Program-made: the position numbers and the translations under genes
Notes under the pieces: generated by a model
The model's input: the letters and a program-made list of their open reading frames with translations, nothing else
Database searches by the model: none
What the model was told of the DNA's origin: nothing
Assembly: GCA_017465095.1 (NCBI GenBank)
Contig: JAFTWX010000071.1
Span: 62,001 to 126,000 of the forward strand
From: Lachnospiraceae bacterium
Lineage (GTDB): Bacteria; Bacillota; Clostridia; Lachnospirales; Lachnospiraceae
DNA length: 64,000 bases
Direction: 5' to 3'
Part shown: one piece after another, positions 44,185-54,361 of the stretch
How positions within the stretch are numbered: position 1 is the first letter of the stretch
Layout of the letters: every line of letters starts with the position of its first letter

Positions 44185-44202
44185 GGAATAACTCTTTTTT
44201 TT
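44164..44202 (+). terminator. Terminator of the hrcA-grpE-dnaK-dnaJ operon
   Basis: AAAGGGTTGTTCC, overlapping the end of dnaJ, pairs with GGAATAACTCTTT with a mismatch, loop GATAA, then a T-run. Confidence 0.8.
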
Positions 44203-44253
44203 GAAACAAAAAGGTGGTAAAATGTCGGAAATAGGTCAAGGGAGGTCTTTGTT

Positions 44254-44973
44254 ATGCAACAAAGGGAGTATACGTTAAAAGATTGGATTATATCTGTTGT
44301 GTTTCTTATATGGTTTGTGGGGTCTTTGGCAGCACTGGTGTTGACGGCCAAGGCGGGACAGCTTGCGGCAACTGTTATGGTTTTCGGGCAGTACTTTACG
44401 GTATTTGGCGTTATAGCGGCCGGCGACCAGATTAAAAAAATCAAGACGGGAAATGCGCAGCCTATATTTTTTCTGTTTCTTCTGGTGGGACTTGCAACAT
44501 TTGTTCTGGCGGCCTGTCATCAGTTTGGAGATGAAAGCACAAAGAAGGCTGTTATTTCTGCGATTCCGTATGTGGGCGTAGGTATATTTTTTGTGACAGG
44601 ACTGATGCTGATAGGTAATTATGTGTTTGTTTATATCAATAAGAGTAAGTGTACGGTTCCGGTGACGGGCACCTGTGTCAAAATAAGTACACAATACAAA
44701 AGAAGGGATGACGGTCGAGGTTTCCGGAGTTTATATTGCCCTATCTTTGAATATACTTACGAAGGACAGACCTACAGAAAAGGGAGCGGTGTGTTTTTGA
44801 TGGTAAAAACGGCGGAAGAGGGAGATGAAAAGCAGCTTTTCATTAATCCGACCAATCCGGAGCAGTTCCACGAGGCGGATTCTGCTGCCGCTACAGGAGT
44901 TAATTCTCTGGTTCTCGGCATATTTTTCATAATTGTTTCCACAATAGGGATAGTAGCCCTTGGAATGAACTAG
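44254..44973 (+). CDS. DUF3592-like membrane protein
   Basis: 239 residues. Four hydrophobic helices in the first 130 residues (SVVFLIWFVGSLAALVLTA, then VMVFGQYFTVFGVIAA, FFLFLLVGLATFVLAACH, YVGVGIFFVTGLMLIGNYVF), then an extracytoplasmic-type strand region (YCPIFEYTYEGQTYRKGSGV and EEGDEKQLFINPTNPEQFHE, which fits DUF3592), and a fifth helix at the end. AGGGAGG precedes the ATG. Function unknown. It has no clear link to the heat-shock operon upstream and converges on the FliD-like gene. Confidence 0.75.
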   Translation: MQQREYTLKDWIISVVFLIWFVGSLAALVLTAKAGQLAATVMVFGQYFTVFGVIAAGDQIKKIKTGNAQPIFFLFLLVGLATFVLAACHQFGDESTKKAVISAIPYVGVGIFFVTGLMLIGNYVFVYINKSKCTVPVTGTCVKISTQYKRRDDGRGFRSLYCPIFEYTYEGQTYRKGSGVFLMVKTAEEGDEKQLFINPTNPEQFHEADSAAATGVNSLVLGIFFIIVSTIGIVALGMN

Positions 44974-45009
44974 TCTCATAAAAGAAGTGAAGAGCGGCGA
45001 TTGCCGAAG

Positions 45010-45040
45010 AAAACCCCCGCCGGGTGTGGCGGGGGTTTTT
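45010..45040. terminator. Bidirectional terminator between the DUF3592 gene and the FliD-like gene
   Basis: AAACCCCCGCC pairs with GGCGGGGGTTT around GGGTGT; A-rich before and T-rich after on the plus strand, so it works both ways. Confidence 0.9.
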
Positions 45041-45042
45041 GG

Positions 45043-46362
45043 TTAGCAATAATTATTGAACAACATACCGCTGTACGCACTTGTGATGTACGGTGACGGG
45101 TAATTCTTGCCCGGATTTTTGTATGCTACTATGGTCTTGTTGACGTATTGCATCGGATTTAAAGTAATCTGATTGCTCTTGCGAAGCATGGAGTTGGCGA
45201 AATCTTTCACGGATGAGAAGTTTTCGCTGCTGTCTGCTTCGGATGCAGCTGTCTGCATCTGCGCATCGTCGATGGACAGATGTCCGTCGGCAGAAAAACT
45301 AAGCCCGATGGCATTTAAGCCGGCGGAGTAATGTCTCGTAATCCGGCTGATTTCGCTCATGAGCTGTGTGCTCTTGGAGTGGCTTCCCGGATTGGAAGAA
45401 ACATCATCGATAAATTGATTATAACTGTCTGCGAGAGAATGAATGTTCTCGGACAAACTTTCGACATCGGTTTTCAAACCGATTTCCGTCGTCATGCCCG
45501 GTTCGCTGCTCGGTCCGTTCAATGTAATCTCATATACTTTCTCCACGGTAAATGTGTTGGAGGAAGCAGTTCTCTCAATGCCGTTGACCTCAAAGAGGGC
45601 GTTGGACGGCGGTTGGGAAATCTGATCCAGACCGAGGTAATCTACAATACCTTTTGTCTTGCTTGTGTTCTCGTCACTGATTTCAAATAAAATATCTTTG
45701 TCCGGAGTAAGACCTGTGGAAACAGATTCCAGTTTGAGGGAACTGTTACCTTCGCTGTCCTCAAGAACAGACGCTTCCAGACCGATGTTTGCGCTCTGGA
45801 TCAGGCGTTGCAACCGGTTTTGGACCTCGATATTGGTGTCATCTCCGTGTAATTCGAATTGGAATTCGTAACTGATATCTTTGATGGAAACGTCGAAGGA
45901 ATAACTGCCTTCAGCAAGACCAATCCGCTCATCGGATACCAGTGTGTTTCCTGTGTTCACCTGATTTTTGGCAAGCTCGGCGACTTCCAGGCGGAACGTA
46001 GGTGCCGATGCTTCGTTTCCGTCTTCCTGCATTCCGATGTATTTGGCGGAAGCGATTTCCGGATGGGAAGAATATGCCTTTTTCTGCTCCAATACATTTT
46101 TTTCGTCGATGGAACTTTGGGTGGACAAAACGGAGTTGCGGAAAATCCGTGCACTCTCTTTCAAACCGACAGCATACGCTTTGGAAGCCGGACTCTTATC
46201 CAGAAGATAGAGAGGTGACTCTTTATTCATTTTTACGATGGAATTGTAAATGCTGCGCAGATCACTCTTTTTATGAGTGTCGAGCGGCGTGTTCGTCTTA
46301 GGTGCATATTCGGTCAGGTAATGATTGTAAACCTGATTTAATGCGCTGACATTCACTGCCAT
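45043..46362 (-). CDS. FliD-like (flagellar cap/hook-associated protein 2-like) protein
   Basis: 439 residues. The C-terminal half resembles FliD: ENIHSLADSYNQFIDDVSSN, SRITRHYSAGLNAIGLSFSA and DGHLSIDDAQMQTAASE match its long helices and the IGlxxxxdGxLslDe pattern. The FliD N-terminal helix is only partly recognisable, as ALNQVYNHYLTEYAPKTNTP. Middle strands (YSFDVSIKDISYEFQFEL) look like FliD head domains. GGAGGG on the minus strand precedes the ATG at 46362; the frame to 46419 has no ribosome binding site. No other flagellar genes are near. It could cap filaments or be a secreted FliD-like adhesin. Confidence 0.58.
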   Translation of the reverse strand: MAVNVSALNQVYNHYLTEYAPKTNTPLDTHKKSDLRSIYNSIVKMNKESPLYLLDKSPASKAYAVGLKESARIFRNSVLSTQSSIDEKNVLEQKKAYSSHPEIASAKYIGMQEDGNEASAPTFRLEVAELAKNQVNTGNTLVSDERIGLAEGSYSFDVSIKDISYEFQFELHGDDTNIEVQNRLQRLIQSANIGLEASVLEDSEGNSSLKLESVSTGLTPDKDILFEISDENTSKTKGIVDYLGLDQISQPPSNALFEVNGIERTASSNTFTVEKVYEITLNGPSSEPGMTTEIGLKTDVESLSENIHSLADSYNQFIDDVSSNPGSHSKSTQLMSEISRITRHYSAGLNAIGLSFSADGHLSIDDAQMQTAASEADSSENFSSVKDFANSMLRKSNQITLNPMQYVNKTIVAYKNPGKNYPSPYITSAYSGMLFNNYC

Positions 46363-46570
46363 AAGAGCCCTCCTTTCTTCCTTGAAATTGCGGTTGCTTG
46401 GGGACCTGAGAAGTGACAATCCGTGTCATGATCCCGGCAAGGGCATAATAAAGCTATTTTTATAAACTAAATATAGCATATGCAAATGTCAAAATCAAGT
46501 AAAAAATGGAGTCTTTTCCTATTATATGTAACACGGTGAAAAAAACATAATACAAAATTTATGTTAACTA

Positions 46571-46598
46571 TTGCCTTTTTGGGGGAATATGCTACAAT
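46571..46598 (+). promoter_or_regulatory. Probable promoter of the giant surface protein gene
   Basis: TTGCCT (46571-46576) and TACAAT (46593-46598) are 16 nt apart, 115 nt before the start codon. The 350-nt gap between the divergent genes is otherwise AT-rich, with a second TATAAT near 46650 lacking a good -35. Confidence 0.5.
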
Positions 46599-46712
46599 AT
46601 AGGCAATATGGACAATTGTGCCCACTAAATATTGTGTGTGGCACTCGTATATAATTTACATAAAATCTCATTTACACAAATTTTATACACATAGGAAAAC
46701 GAGGGAAGCAGT

Positions 46713-49700
46713 ATGAAAGAAATCACAAAAGGAATTCGCCAAATTCTTTTTAAAAACAAGAAAGTGAAAAGACAGATTGCGCTGTTTATGGTGTTGTGCA
46801 TGTTATTTACCATTGCGCAGGTACCGGGAATGGATTATGCAGTGAAAGCGGACAATTCGGCGCTGAATTCAACCGTGTCGCTGGTTACGCTAAATGGTGT
46901 AGAATTGACGGACGGCATGACGGTAACAGACGGCTCTGTGCTTAAGATTAATTTTGATTGGGCGCTGGATAATGGTGACAGATCTACGACAGAATTTACG
47001 GTGGATTTGAATCCGCTGCAGAATATTACGATTGCCCCTTCTGCGCAGATGCCTCTGATGGATGCGGGCAAACAGGTCGGCTACTATCAGGTAGTGGACG
47101 GCGGTGTTCTTAAGATAGTGATTACAGATAATGACTTCTTGATGAAAGACGGCCGAGAAGGCGGTGTGGAAATTGAAGGTACGGTACAGGTGAATGATGA
47201 CCAGCTTGCAGATGAAAGCCCTGTAACGGTCGGCTTCGGTACAAAGACCTATGAGTTGGTCTACAGTACGGGAGTCAATGAGACGTGGGTTAATTTCGGC
47301 AAATCCGCCAATGGTAATGTATATAAAGTCGGCGATGACTTTAAGCAGAAATACAATATCTATGTGTATGCGACGGATATTATGACAGACTTGACGTTTA
47401 CGGATACCCATGGATCCGGTCTGGGAGCTCCGGAAGAAATCAGGATTAGCTCAAGCAATTGTGCTGCGCTTCCTGTAGATACGACATTTGACTCAATTTC
47501 AGCGTTGAATGCTTATCTTGCAGGAAAGCAGATTAACGGTAATGAAAGTTTTACGATTGATTATGTGCAGGCGGTGGATCACGCCAGTGATGATATTGAT
47601 AATACCGCTTCTCTTACTTATACAAGTAATAAAGGAAAGGAGCATACGCTCACTTCTTCCGCGAAGGCGAATGTGAAGGATCCGTCCATCAGCAAAACCG
47701 GTGTCCGGGAAGGCGACACGGCAAAGTGGACCATCCGCGTGGACCTCGGTGACTTTAAAGATGGTGTGGATAATTTGGCCGACGTAGTACAGTCGATTAA
47801 GGATACGCTCGGTACCGGCCTGGTAGGAGCAGGCGGTGAGGTAGATCTTGCCCTTGGCTCGTTTGATGAAGTGTCTGACGGTGTGTTTGAGTATGTCTAT
47901 GAGACAGCAATAGATCCTGCTTATTTAAACAGTCCCAGTGCAGTGACGCTGACGAATAAGGTGGATCTTGTGATGAAAGATGGTACGACAGATTCGGCCA
48001 CCGGTTCTATCGGTATTGCGCCGAGTGACTGGGTAGAAAAGGAAGCGACGGATTATGATTCTGTTAACAAGATTATCACGTGGACGGTGACGCTGGATGT
48101 GCCGGATGGCGTGACGGGAGTAACGATTTCCGACTCCCCTTACGGAAGCTGGGTGAGCAATGCCGGAAACCATTCGCTTGTCGGATGGGATGTAACGATT
48201 GACAGTAAGAAAGTTATTGAGCTTGGAAGCGACGGCTTTGGTGCGCTGACAAGTGACGGAGAAGATATTGTTGAAAGCTTTGATAAATGGAATAAAGCGC
48301 AGGCGATTAAATTAAAAGATGACTATGTGAATTCTAAGGGCGGTGCCCCGATTACAGTAATATTCCGGACTCATGTGGACGACGATTCGGTAACCGGAAA
48401 GTCGTATGCGAACACGGTCAATGTCAGCTATGAGGATCCGCAGTTCGGTCCGCAGTCTACTTCGGCGGAAGGACGCTATGTCAATACGAGTGACCTTATT
48501 ACAAAGACCGGCGAAGATATCAGCGGTGAAAATGCGATTTTATACAGGGTTCGTGCTTATTTGTATGGAATGACGCTTCAGGCGGGAAAGGATATCGTGA
48601 TTACAGAAGACTTCCCGGATGGCTTAACACTTCGCGATGGCTCGGTAAAAGCGGTGATTGATAATGCATGGTACGGTGAGATAAAAACGTGTAGTGTGAA
48701 TGTTGTTGGTGAGACATTTACTGTTCAACTGACACAGGACATAATCGATGCAATCTCCAAGGACTATCCGTATCTTACGCTGTCGTATATTTTAGAAATG
48801 CCGGAGGCTGACGAGGGCGGCTTTGCGATGCAGGGGCCGGAGACATTCACTAACACGGCGAGCGGAACGTATGACGGAGCTCCTATCGGAAATGCTTCTT
48901 GTGATGTGACGATGGAACCGGAGCAGATTGTGTATAAGACAGGTAACTACAATCCGAATACAGCTCCGTATGTAGAATATGAAGTGCAGATTAATGAGGA
49001 CAGACTTAATCTTTTACCGGGAGCGGGGGATACTTTGACGGCGACCGATACATTGGGAAGTGCATTGTCCTATGATATCAGCAGTATTGTGGTTGAGAAA
49101 TACAATTTTGGTGCATATACTTGGGAACCTCTGACAGAGTGCAGATATACATACAATGATCAGACGAACTCCCTAATTTTCACCAAACTTCCGGATGAGA
49201 CATGGATCCGAATCCGATACAAAGCGCGTGTAAATGTTGCTTATAACGAGCGATTAGAGGGAGAGGAAGCGACCAACTCCTTCTCGCTGGATGGCACGAC
49301 ATCCGAGGCGGTGTCTGCGGAAAAAGGCTTTTCTGTGGTGGCGATAAAGCCGAGCGGATGGGCGACCTCGCAGGAAGGACAGATTGAGCTTTACAAGTTT
49401 AAAACGGAAGATGGTCAGATGAGCTACTTGAATGGTGCAGTTTTCCAGCTTCGCAGAGTGAAGTACAATGAGAGCACCGGTCAGATGGTGGATGATATCG
49501 GACTTGAGACCGATGTGGATTATAATGGCGGAAATCCGGTAATCAAAACAGGTATTACAGTATCGGAGAACGGACTGGTTACCATCGGTGGCTTGTCTTA
49601 TGCGCGTATCTATGCGCTGGAAGAGACACAGGCTCCGACCGGATATGCAAAGAGAACGGAACCGTACTACTTTGTGCTTGCAGGAACGTCGGCGGCGCTT

Positions 49701-52700
49701 CCGCCGGAGAGCTCCGGAATTAAAGTAAATGTATTTTCTTCCGGTGCAAAACTGATGTATGAAAACCATGCAAATACGAAAGGTTCTCTTACTGTGACCA
49801 AAACGCTGGAAGGTGTAGATGCGGCGGATGTTGCTTCTGTGCTTTCAACCCTTACTTTTGAGGTGAAAAAAGACGGCGTTACTATTGCAGGAGGAAGCTT
49901 TAGCGGAAGTGAGCTCACGTATTCCGGTGGCTCCTATAAGAAAATATTCAGCGACTTGGATGATGGAACATACACTGTAACAGAAACCATGACAGATGCA
50001 GACGGATATGTTTACCGTACGTCTGAATATCAGATTACTGTGGATGAAATAAGCGAAACACCTGCTTCTTACACGGCAGGAGATGCTGCAAGCCGGACGA
50101 TGACCGGTGCGCAGGCCCTTGAGTTTGCATTTACCAATACTTACGAAAAGACGGCAGCGCTGAAGCTGAATAAAGCGGTGACCGGCGATGCGGACTGGGA
50201 TGCAATCAAAGATTCGATTACATTTACGGTGTATGATGATTCGACTATGACAAGCGTTGTTAAGACTTTCACGGGCAGTGACTTTGCGGCAGACGGCGAC
50301 AGCTATACCGTGACTTTGGAAGGATTGGATCCGGCTAAGACGTATTATGTAAAAGAGACCGGGGCAGATCTTGCAAATTATGAGAGAGTAACGACTTACA
50401 CGATTGCGGGCGGAGCAGCGCAGGACGGCGATGCTACGACTGCAGGAGCTGCGCTGGTGTCGGGAGAGGCAACGGAAGTTTCCTTTGTAAATGATTATAC
50501 AATGGACAAAGGAAAACTGAAGCTGGCAAAGACATTCAGTCATATAAAACGTGATGATGAAACCGAAAAAACATGGGATGACATTGCGCCGACACTGACC
50601 TTTACCGTGACGGACAAAGCAACCGGTAAGCAGGTTGCGGTTGTGGCAGGAAGCCAGCTTACGGATGAAGATGACGATGAGGTATATGAATACCTTCTTC
50701 CGATTGACCTTCCGGTGGGTGAGTATGTTGTGACAGAAACAGTGTCTGATATTTCCGGTGTTGTTGTCGTGACCAGTTATGTTGTAACGGAAAGCGGTAC
50801 TCCGGGTGCGAGTACGGTCGGCACAGAGGCGACGGCCGAGGTGAAGAAAGACGAGACCACAGAGGTGGCATACGACAATGATTACACGAGCAAGTATGCA
50901 ACCCTTGTCATCAAGAAGACTGTGACCGGTGCCAGAGAATGGGCGGATATAAGGGATGATATCAATTTTGTTGTGGAGTATCCGACGGAGCCGATGGAGA
51001 TAATATCCGGCTCTGCTCCGGGCTGGGAACAGGACGGAGAAAATACATACGTCTACAAGATTATAGAAATTACCGACGAAGGTGATGTGAAGGTTACCGA
51101 GACCTTTACTTCGGAAGATACGAATAATTACACGAGAACAACGACAGTGAAAGTGGATAATGGTGCATCTCAGAATTCGGAGGAGGCTTCGTTTTGGTTT
51201 GATGTACCGCAGGGTGCTACCGTGCACTTTGACAATGACTATAGCCGCAATACCGGTATGATTGTGTTGGAAAAAACCATTGCAGGCGTGGCGGACGATG
51301 AACTGGATGCAGTGAAAAATGCGGTTGAGTTCACAGTGACACCGTCGCCGGACGGAATCGGAGCAAGCAAGACCTACAAGCTTTCTGAGTTCAAAAAGGC
51401 AAGCGATGGCAAATATACGCTCACCATCAGCGGTGTTCCGACAGGAGCGTACAACGTAAAAGAAACAGCCTACGATGCAGCGGGCTACGATACAAAGAGC
51501 GTGACATATGTGGTTGACGGTGGTGAGGTGACAAACGGTCGTGCAACCGGTGCGGATGTGACGGTGACCACAAATGATTCCGAAAAGGTTTCCGTGACCG
51601 ATACCTATGAAAAACACAAAGGTTCCATCCGCTTAAGTAAGAGTGTAACCGGAGCAAGAACATGGGAGAACGTGAAGGATAAGATTTCGTTCCATGTGAC
51701 CGGAGACGGTTACGATGAGACGTTTGGTGCAGATGATTTTACATTGACGGGCGGCGTTTATGTATGTAATATCCCGAATCTTCCGCTGGGTGAATATACC
51801 GTGACGGAAATTCTGGAAGATACCCAGGGTTATTCTGCGACAACCACATACAAAGTGGATTCCGGAGCTGTGAAGAGCGGAAAGTCGGCGGATGTGACGA
51901 TTGCAGCCAAGAACCAGCTTGTGTCGGTGGAATATGTCAACGATTACAAGGATTTGTCGGGAACCATTCTTCTGAAGAAGAGCGTTGTGGGAGACAGATC
52001 TTGGAATGATGTGAAGGATACCTTATACTTCTTCCTGATGCAGGGAAATACGGAGATAAAGTCTATCCCGGCTACGGAGTTTTCGGGACCGGATGCGGAC
52101 GGAAATTATTATTACGAAATTACCGGTATGCTTGCAGGAACCTACACAATAAAAGAGGTAGTCAGCGGTGAAAATACGATTTCTTACACAAGAATGACAA
52201 CCGTGAAAGTGGGTGACGGTCAGGCAACGGTCGGTGTGTCCGGCAAGATTGAGCTGGGAGCTACCGAGGGAGCGGAAGCGGTAATTGTCAACAGCTATAC
52301 AAGACACAAAGGAAGCCTGCAGCTTAAGAAAACCATTTCCGGTATCAAGACCGGTGATGTAGAGAACGCTAAATCGCAGATTGCGTTTACGGTATCTCCT
52401 TCTCCGGACGGAAACGGAAGCAGCAAGACATACAAACTTTCCGAGTTTACAAAAAATGCAGACGGTACATACAGTCTCAATTTGACAAATGTTCCGACCG
52501 GAACTTACACGGTAAAAGAGACTGCCTACAATGTGAATAACTATAATACAACCGGAGTAAGCTATCAGGTAACAACGGCTTCCGGTGCGGTTCAGAATCC
52601 GGCAAACGGACAGGCAAACGGTGCGACGGTTGCGGTCGGTAAAGGTGCAACAACAACGGTTGCTGTGACGGATACTTACACAGCGCAGGTAGGAAATCTG

Positions 52701-54305
52701 AAACTTGTGAAAGGATGTGTCGGTGCAGCGACGGAGAAGGCGCTGAAAGATATCACCTATGTGATTGTCGGACCGAACGGTTACAGCAAGACAATAAAGG
52801 GAACCGAGCTGACGCTCGATACCGGTGTTACAGGTGCATCGGATGCATATTATTCTTATGAAATAACCGGGCTGGCTCTTGGAAATTATACGATTACCGA
52901 AACTGCAGCGGACGGAACCGGTTACCGGTATTTGTACACGGTAAGTAACGGAACAAGCAGCGGAGTGAATACTTCCGGCGCAACAACGCTCGGCATCGCG
53001 GTGAAGAACGGTACGACGGCAACGGCGACTTATCATAACTATTATGAGAAGATAAAGACGGGTGATATTGTCATCACCAAAACACTTGCCGGAAATATTA
53101 CGGGCGAAGATGCCAAGGCTGCGCTTCGCTTCAAAGTAACAAACAAAGATACCGGTATTTCGCAGGAGCTTACGTTAAAAGACTTTGTCTATGATTCTGC
53201 AACCGGAAAATATACAAAGACGCTGGAAGCCAATGTCGGCGGATATACGGTTGAAGAAAGTGTCTATGATGTGGACGGATATACGACGCTTGCCGTAGAG
53301 TATACAGTGGACGGCGGGGCTGCGCAGGCAGTTGATCTTGCGACAGAAAAACCAGCGACGGATGTGGAAGTGACCGACGGCGGTATTGTGACGGTTGATT
53401 TTAAAGACAGCTATGAGAAGAAAGTGGGTAATCTTGTTCTTGCAAAAACAGTCAAGGGTGACCTTGGATGGGATGCTGTCAAAGATAAACTGAGTTTTGT
53501 CGTGAAAAATAATAAGACAGGTGCTGAGACTACCTATCAGGCTGCAACCTTTAAGGATGGCGACGGAGACGGCGTGTACACCTTGTTGATTGAGGGACTT
53601 CCGATCGGAAATTATACCGTGACGGAGAAACTTGACGGTGCGGACGGTTATACCGTGAAGACAACGTATGCTGTGGACGGCGGCAAAACCGCATCCGGAA
53701 CGGAAGCGAAGTTTGAACTTGTAAAAGCGGGCAACCGGGTTGATTTTGTCAACGAGTACACAGATACAAAAGGTAAGCTTGTGATAACGAAAAAGCTTCG
53801 CGGAAACATTGACAGAAAAGATGCGCAGAAAGTAATCAAGTTCAAAGTTACCAATGTGAAGACCAAAAAGAGTAAGACTTACAAATTAAAAGAGTTTACT
53901 TACGATAAAGAAACGAAGAAATATACACTTACCCTTTCTGTGGAACCGGGAACCTACAAGGTGACAGAGACGGCTTACGATGTGGATGGTTACAAAACAG
54001 TCAGCGTAAGTTACACCATAGGGGACGGAGACAAGAAAAACGGTACATCGGCAAAAGTGAAAGTCGAGACGGGCGATACGGTGAAGGTTGCGTTTGTGGA
54101 TAAATATTCCAAGACGAAAATTTCGGGAGGCAATGACACGTCGACCACGACGACCACAACATCGTCAAGCAGCACGTCGACAACGGGTCGTGATACGCCG
54201 AAGACGGGGGATGATTTCCCGCTTGCGCTTTGGCTCGGACTTCTCATGCTCGGTGCGTTGGGACTTTCGGGAAGTGTTTACGGAATTCGTAAAAACAGCA
54301 AATAA
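46713..54305 (+). CDS. Giant wall-anchored surface protein with twelve stalk repeats
   Basis: 2530 residues. The signal peptide ends near residue 46 (AVKADNS). Residues about 47-880 are several Ig-like adhesin/isopeptide modules. A SpaA/Cna-B-type module lies at about 889-1000 (GQIELYKFKTEDG to ALEETQAPTGYAKR). Twelve repeats of about 120 residues follow (about 1023-2466), each with LxKTxxG, a Glu in YTVxET and FxNxY, the Lys-Glu-Asn pattern of intramolecular isopeptide bonds. A Thr/Ser-rich wall segment leads to the sorting signal TPKTGDD (about 2495), a hydrophobic helix and RKNSK. It is probably attached to the wall by the sortase encoded 57 bp downstream. A role in adhesion or a fimbria-like stalk is inference. 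Confidence 0.9.
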   Translation: MKEITKGIRQILFKNKKVKRQIALFMVLCMLFTIAQVPGMDYAVKADNSALNSTVSLVTLNGVELTDGMTVTDGSVLKINFDWALDNGDRSTTEFTVDLNPLQNITIAPSAQMPLMDAGKQVGYYQVVDGGVLKIVITDNDFLMKDGREGGVEIEGTVQVNDDQLADESPVTVGFGTKTYELVYSTGVNETWVNFGKSANGNVYKVGDDFKQKYNIYVYATDIMTDLTFTDTHGSGLGAPEEIRISSSNCAALPVDTTFDSISALNAYLAGKQINGNESFTIDYVQAVDHASDDIDNTASLTYTSNKGKEHTLTSSAKANVKDPSISKTGVREGDTAKWTIRVDLGDFKDGVDNLADVVQSIKDTLGTGLVGAGGEVDLALGSFDEVSDGVFEYVYETAIDPAYLNSPSAVTLTNKVDLVMKDGTTDSATGSIGIAPSDWVEKEATDYDSVNKIITWTVTLDVPDGVTGVTISDSPYGSWVSNAGNHSLVGWDVTIDSKKVIELGSDGFGALTSDGEDIVESFDKWNKAQAIKLKDDYVNSKGGAPITVIFRTHVDDDSVTGKSYANTVNVSYEDPQFGPQSTSAEGRYVNTSDLITKTGEDISGENAILYRVRAYLYGMTLQAGKDIVITEDFPDGLTLRDGSVKAVIDNAWYGEIKTCSVNVVGETFTVQLTQDIIDAISKDYPYLTLSYILEMPEADEGGFAMQGPETFTNTASGTYDGAPIGNASCDVTMEPEQIVYKTGNYNPNTAPYVEYEVQINEDRLNLLPGAGDTLTATDTLGSALSYDISSIVVEKYNFGAYTWEPLTECRYTYNDQTNSLIFTKLPDETWIRIRYKARVNVAYNERLEGEEATNSFSLDGTTSEAVSAEKGFSVVAIKPSGWATSQEGQIELYKFKTEDGQMSYLNGAVFQLRRVKYNESTGQMVDDIGLETDVDYNGGNPVIKTGITVSENGLVTIGGLSYARIYALEETQAPTGYAKRTEPYYFVLAGTSAALPPESSGIKVNVFSSGAKLMYENHANTKGSLTVTKTLEGVDAADVASVLSTLTFEVKKDGVTIAGGSFSGSELTYSGGSYKKIFSDLDDGTYTVTETMTDADGYVYRTSEYQITVDEISETPASYTAGDAASRTMTGAQALEFAFTNTYEKTAALKLNKAVTGDADWDAIKDSITFTVYDDSTMTSVVKTFTGSDFAADGDSYTVTLEGLDPAKTYYVKETGADLANYERVTTYTIAGGAAQDGDATTAGAALVSGEATEVSFVNDYTMDKGKLKLAKTFSHIKRDDETEKTWDDIAPTLTFTVTDKATGKQVAVVAGSQLTDEDDDEVYEYLLPIDLPVGEYVVTETVSDISGVVVVTSYVVTESGTPGASTVGTEATAEVKKDETTEVAYDNDYTSKYATLVIKKTVTGAREWADIRDDINFVVEYPTEPMEIISGSAPGWEQDGENTYVYKIIEITDEGDVKVTETFTSEDTNNYTRTTTVKVDNGASQNSEEASFWFDVPQGATVHFDNDYSRNTGMIVLEKTIAGVADDELDAVKNAVEFTVTPSPDGIGASKTYKLSEFKKASDGKYTLTISGVPTGAYNVKETAYDAAGYDTKSVTYVVDGGEVTNGRATGADVTVTTNDSEKVSVTDTYEKHKGSIRLSKSVTGARTWENVKDKISFHVTGDGYDETFGADDFTLTGGVYVCNIPNLPLGEYTVTEILEDTQGYSATTTYKVDSGAVKSGKSADVTIAAKNQLVSVEYVNDYKDLSGTILLKKSVVGDRSWNDVKDTLYFFLMQGNTEIKSIPATEFSGPDADGNYYYEITGMLAGTYTIKEVVSGENTISYTRMTTVKVGDGQATVGVSGKIELGATEGAEAVIVNSYTRHKGSLQLKKTISGIKTGDVENAKSQIAFTVSPSPDGNGSSKTYKLSEFTKNADGTYSLNLTNVPTGTYTVKETAYNVNNYNTTGVSYQVTTASGAVQNPANGQANGATVAVGKGATTTVAVTDTYTAQVGNLKLVKGCVGAATEKALKDITYVIVGPNGYSKTIKGTELTLDTGVTGASDAYYSYEITGLALGNYTITETAADGTGYRYLYTVSNGTSSGVNTSGATTLGIAVKNGTTATATYHNYYEKIKTGDIVITKTLAGNITGEDAKAALRFKVTNKDTGISQELTLKDFVYDSATGKYTKTLEANVGGYTVEESVYDVDGYTTLAVEYTVDGGAAQAVDLATEKPATDVEVTDGGIVTVDFKDSYEKKVGNLVLAKTVKGDLGWDAVKDKLSFVVKNNKTGAETTYQAATFKDGDGDGVYTLLIEGLPIGNYTVTEKLDGADGYTVKTTYAVDGGKTASGTEAKFELVKAGNRVDFVNEYTDTKGKLVITKKLRGNIDRKDAQKVIKFKVTNVKTKKSKTYKLKEFTYDKETKKYTLTLSVEPGTYKVTETAYDVDGYKTVSVSYTIGDGDKKNGTSAKVKVETGDTVKVAFVDKYSKTKISGGNDTSTTTTTTSSSSTSTTGRDTPKTGDDFPLALWLGLLMLGALGLSGSVYGIRKNSK
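49778..54110 (+). repeat. Twelve tandem stalk-domain coding repeats
   Basis: Repeat starts at about 49778, 50150, 50506, 50895, 51252, 51618, 51957, 52307, 52689, 53058, 53425 and 53770, spacings 339-389 nt. At the protein level each opens like KGSLTVTKTLEG or VGNLVLAKTVKGD. Repeats 5 and 8 are closer to each other (both TVSPSPDG/SPDGIG and SKTYKLSEF), and repeats 10 and 12 likewise, suggesting block duplications. DNA identity is low, so the array looks old. Confidence 0.88.
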
Positions 54306-54313
54306 AAAATGAA

Positions 54314-54341
54314 AAGAGGTCTCTGGGTGGCGGAGACCTCT
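54314..54341 (+). terminator. Hairpin between the surface protein gene and srtB
   Basis: AGAGGTCTC pairs with GAGACCTCT around TGGGTGGCG, then TTCTTTACT. It may lower sortase expression relative to its substrate. Confidence 0.75.
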
Positions 54342-54361
54342 TTCTTTACTGAGGTGGCAAC

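Noticed and set aside
46505-46545. Possible eighth palindrome copy (TCTTTTCC ... CGGTGAAAAA)
   Set aside because: The span is far shorter than 44 nt and the CCTAAAT and GGG cores are missing.
49845-51617. 590-codon antisense ORF inside the surface protein gene
   Set aside because: A shadow of the biased codon pattern in the repeats; no start signals and a Cys/His/Arg-rich composition unlike a protein.
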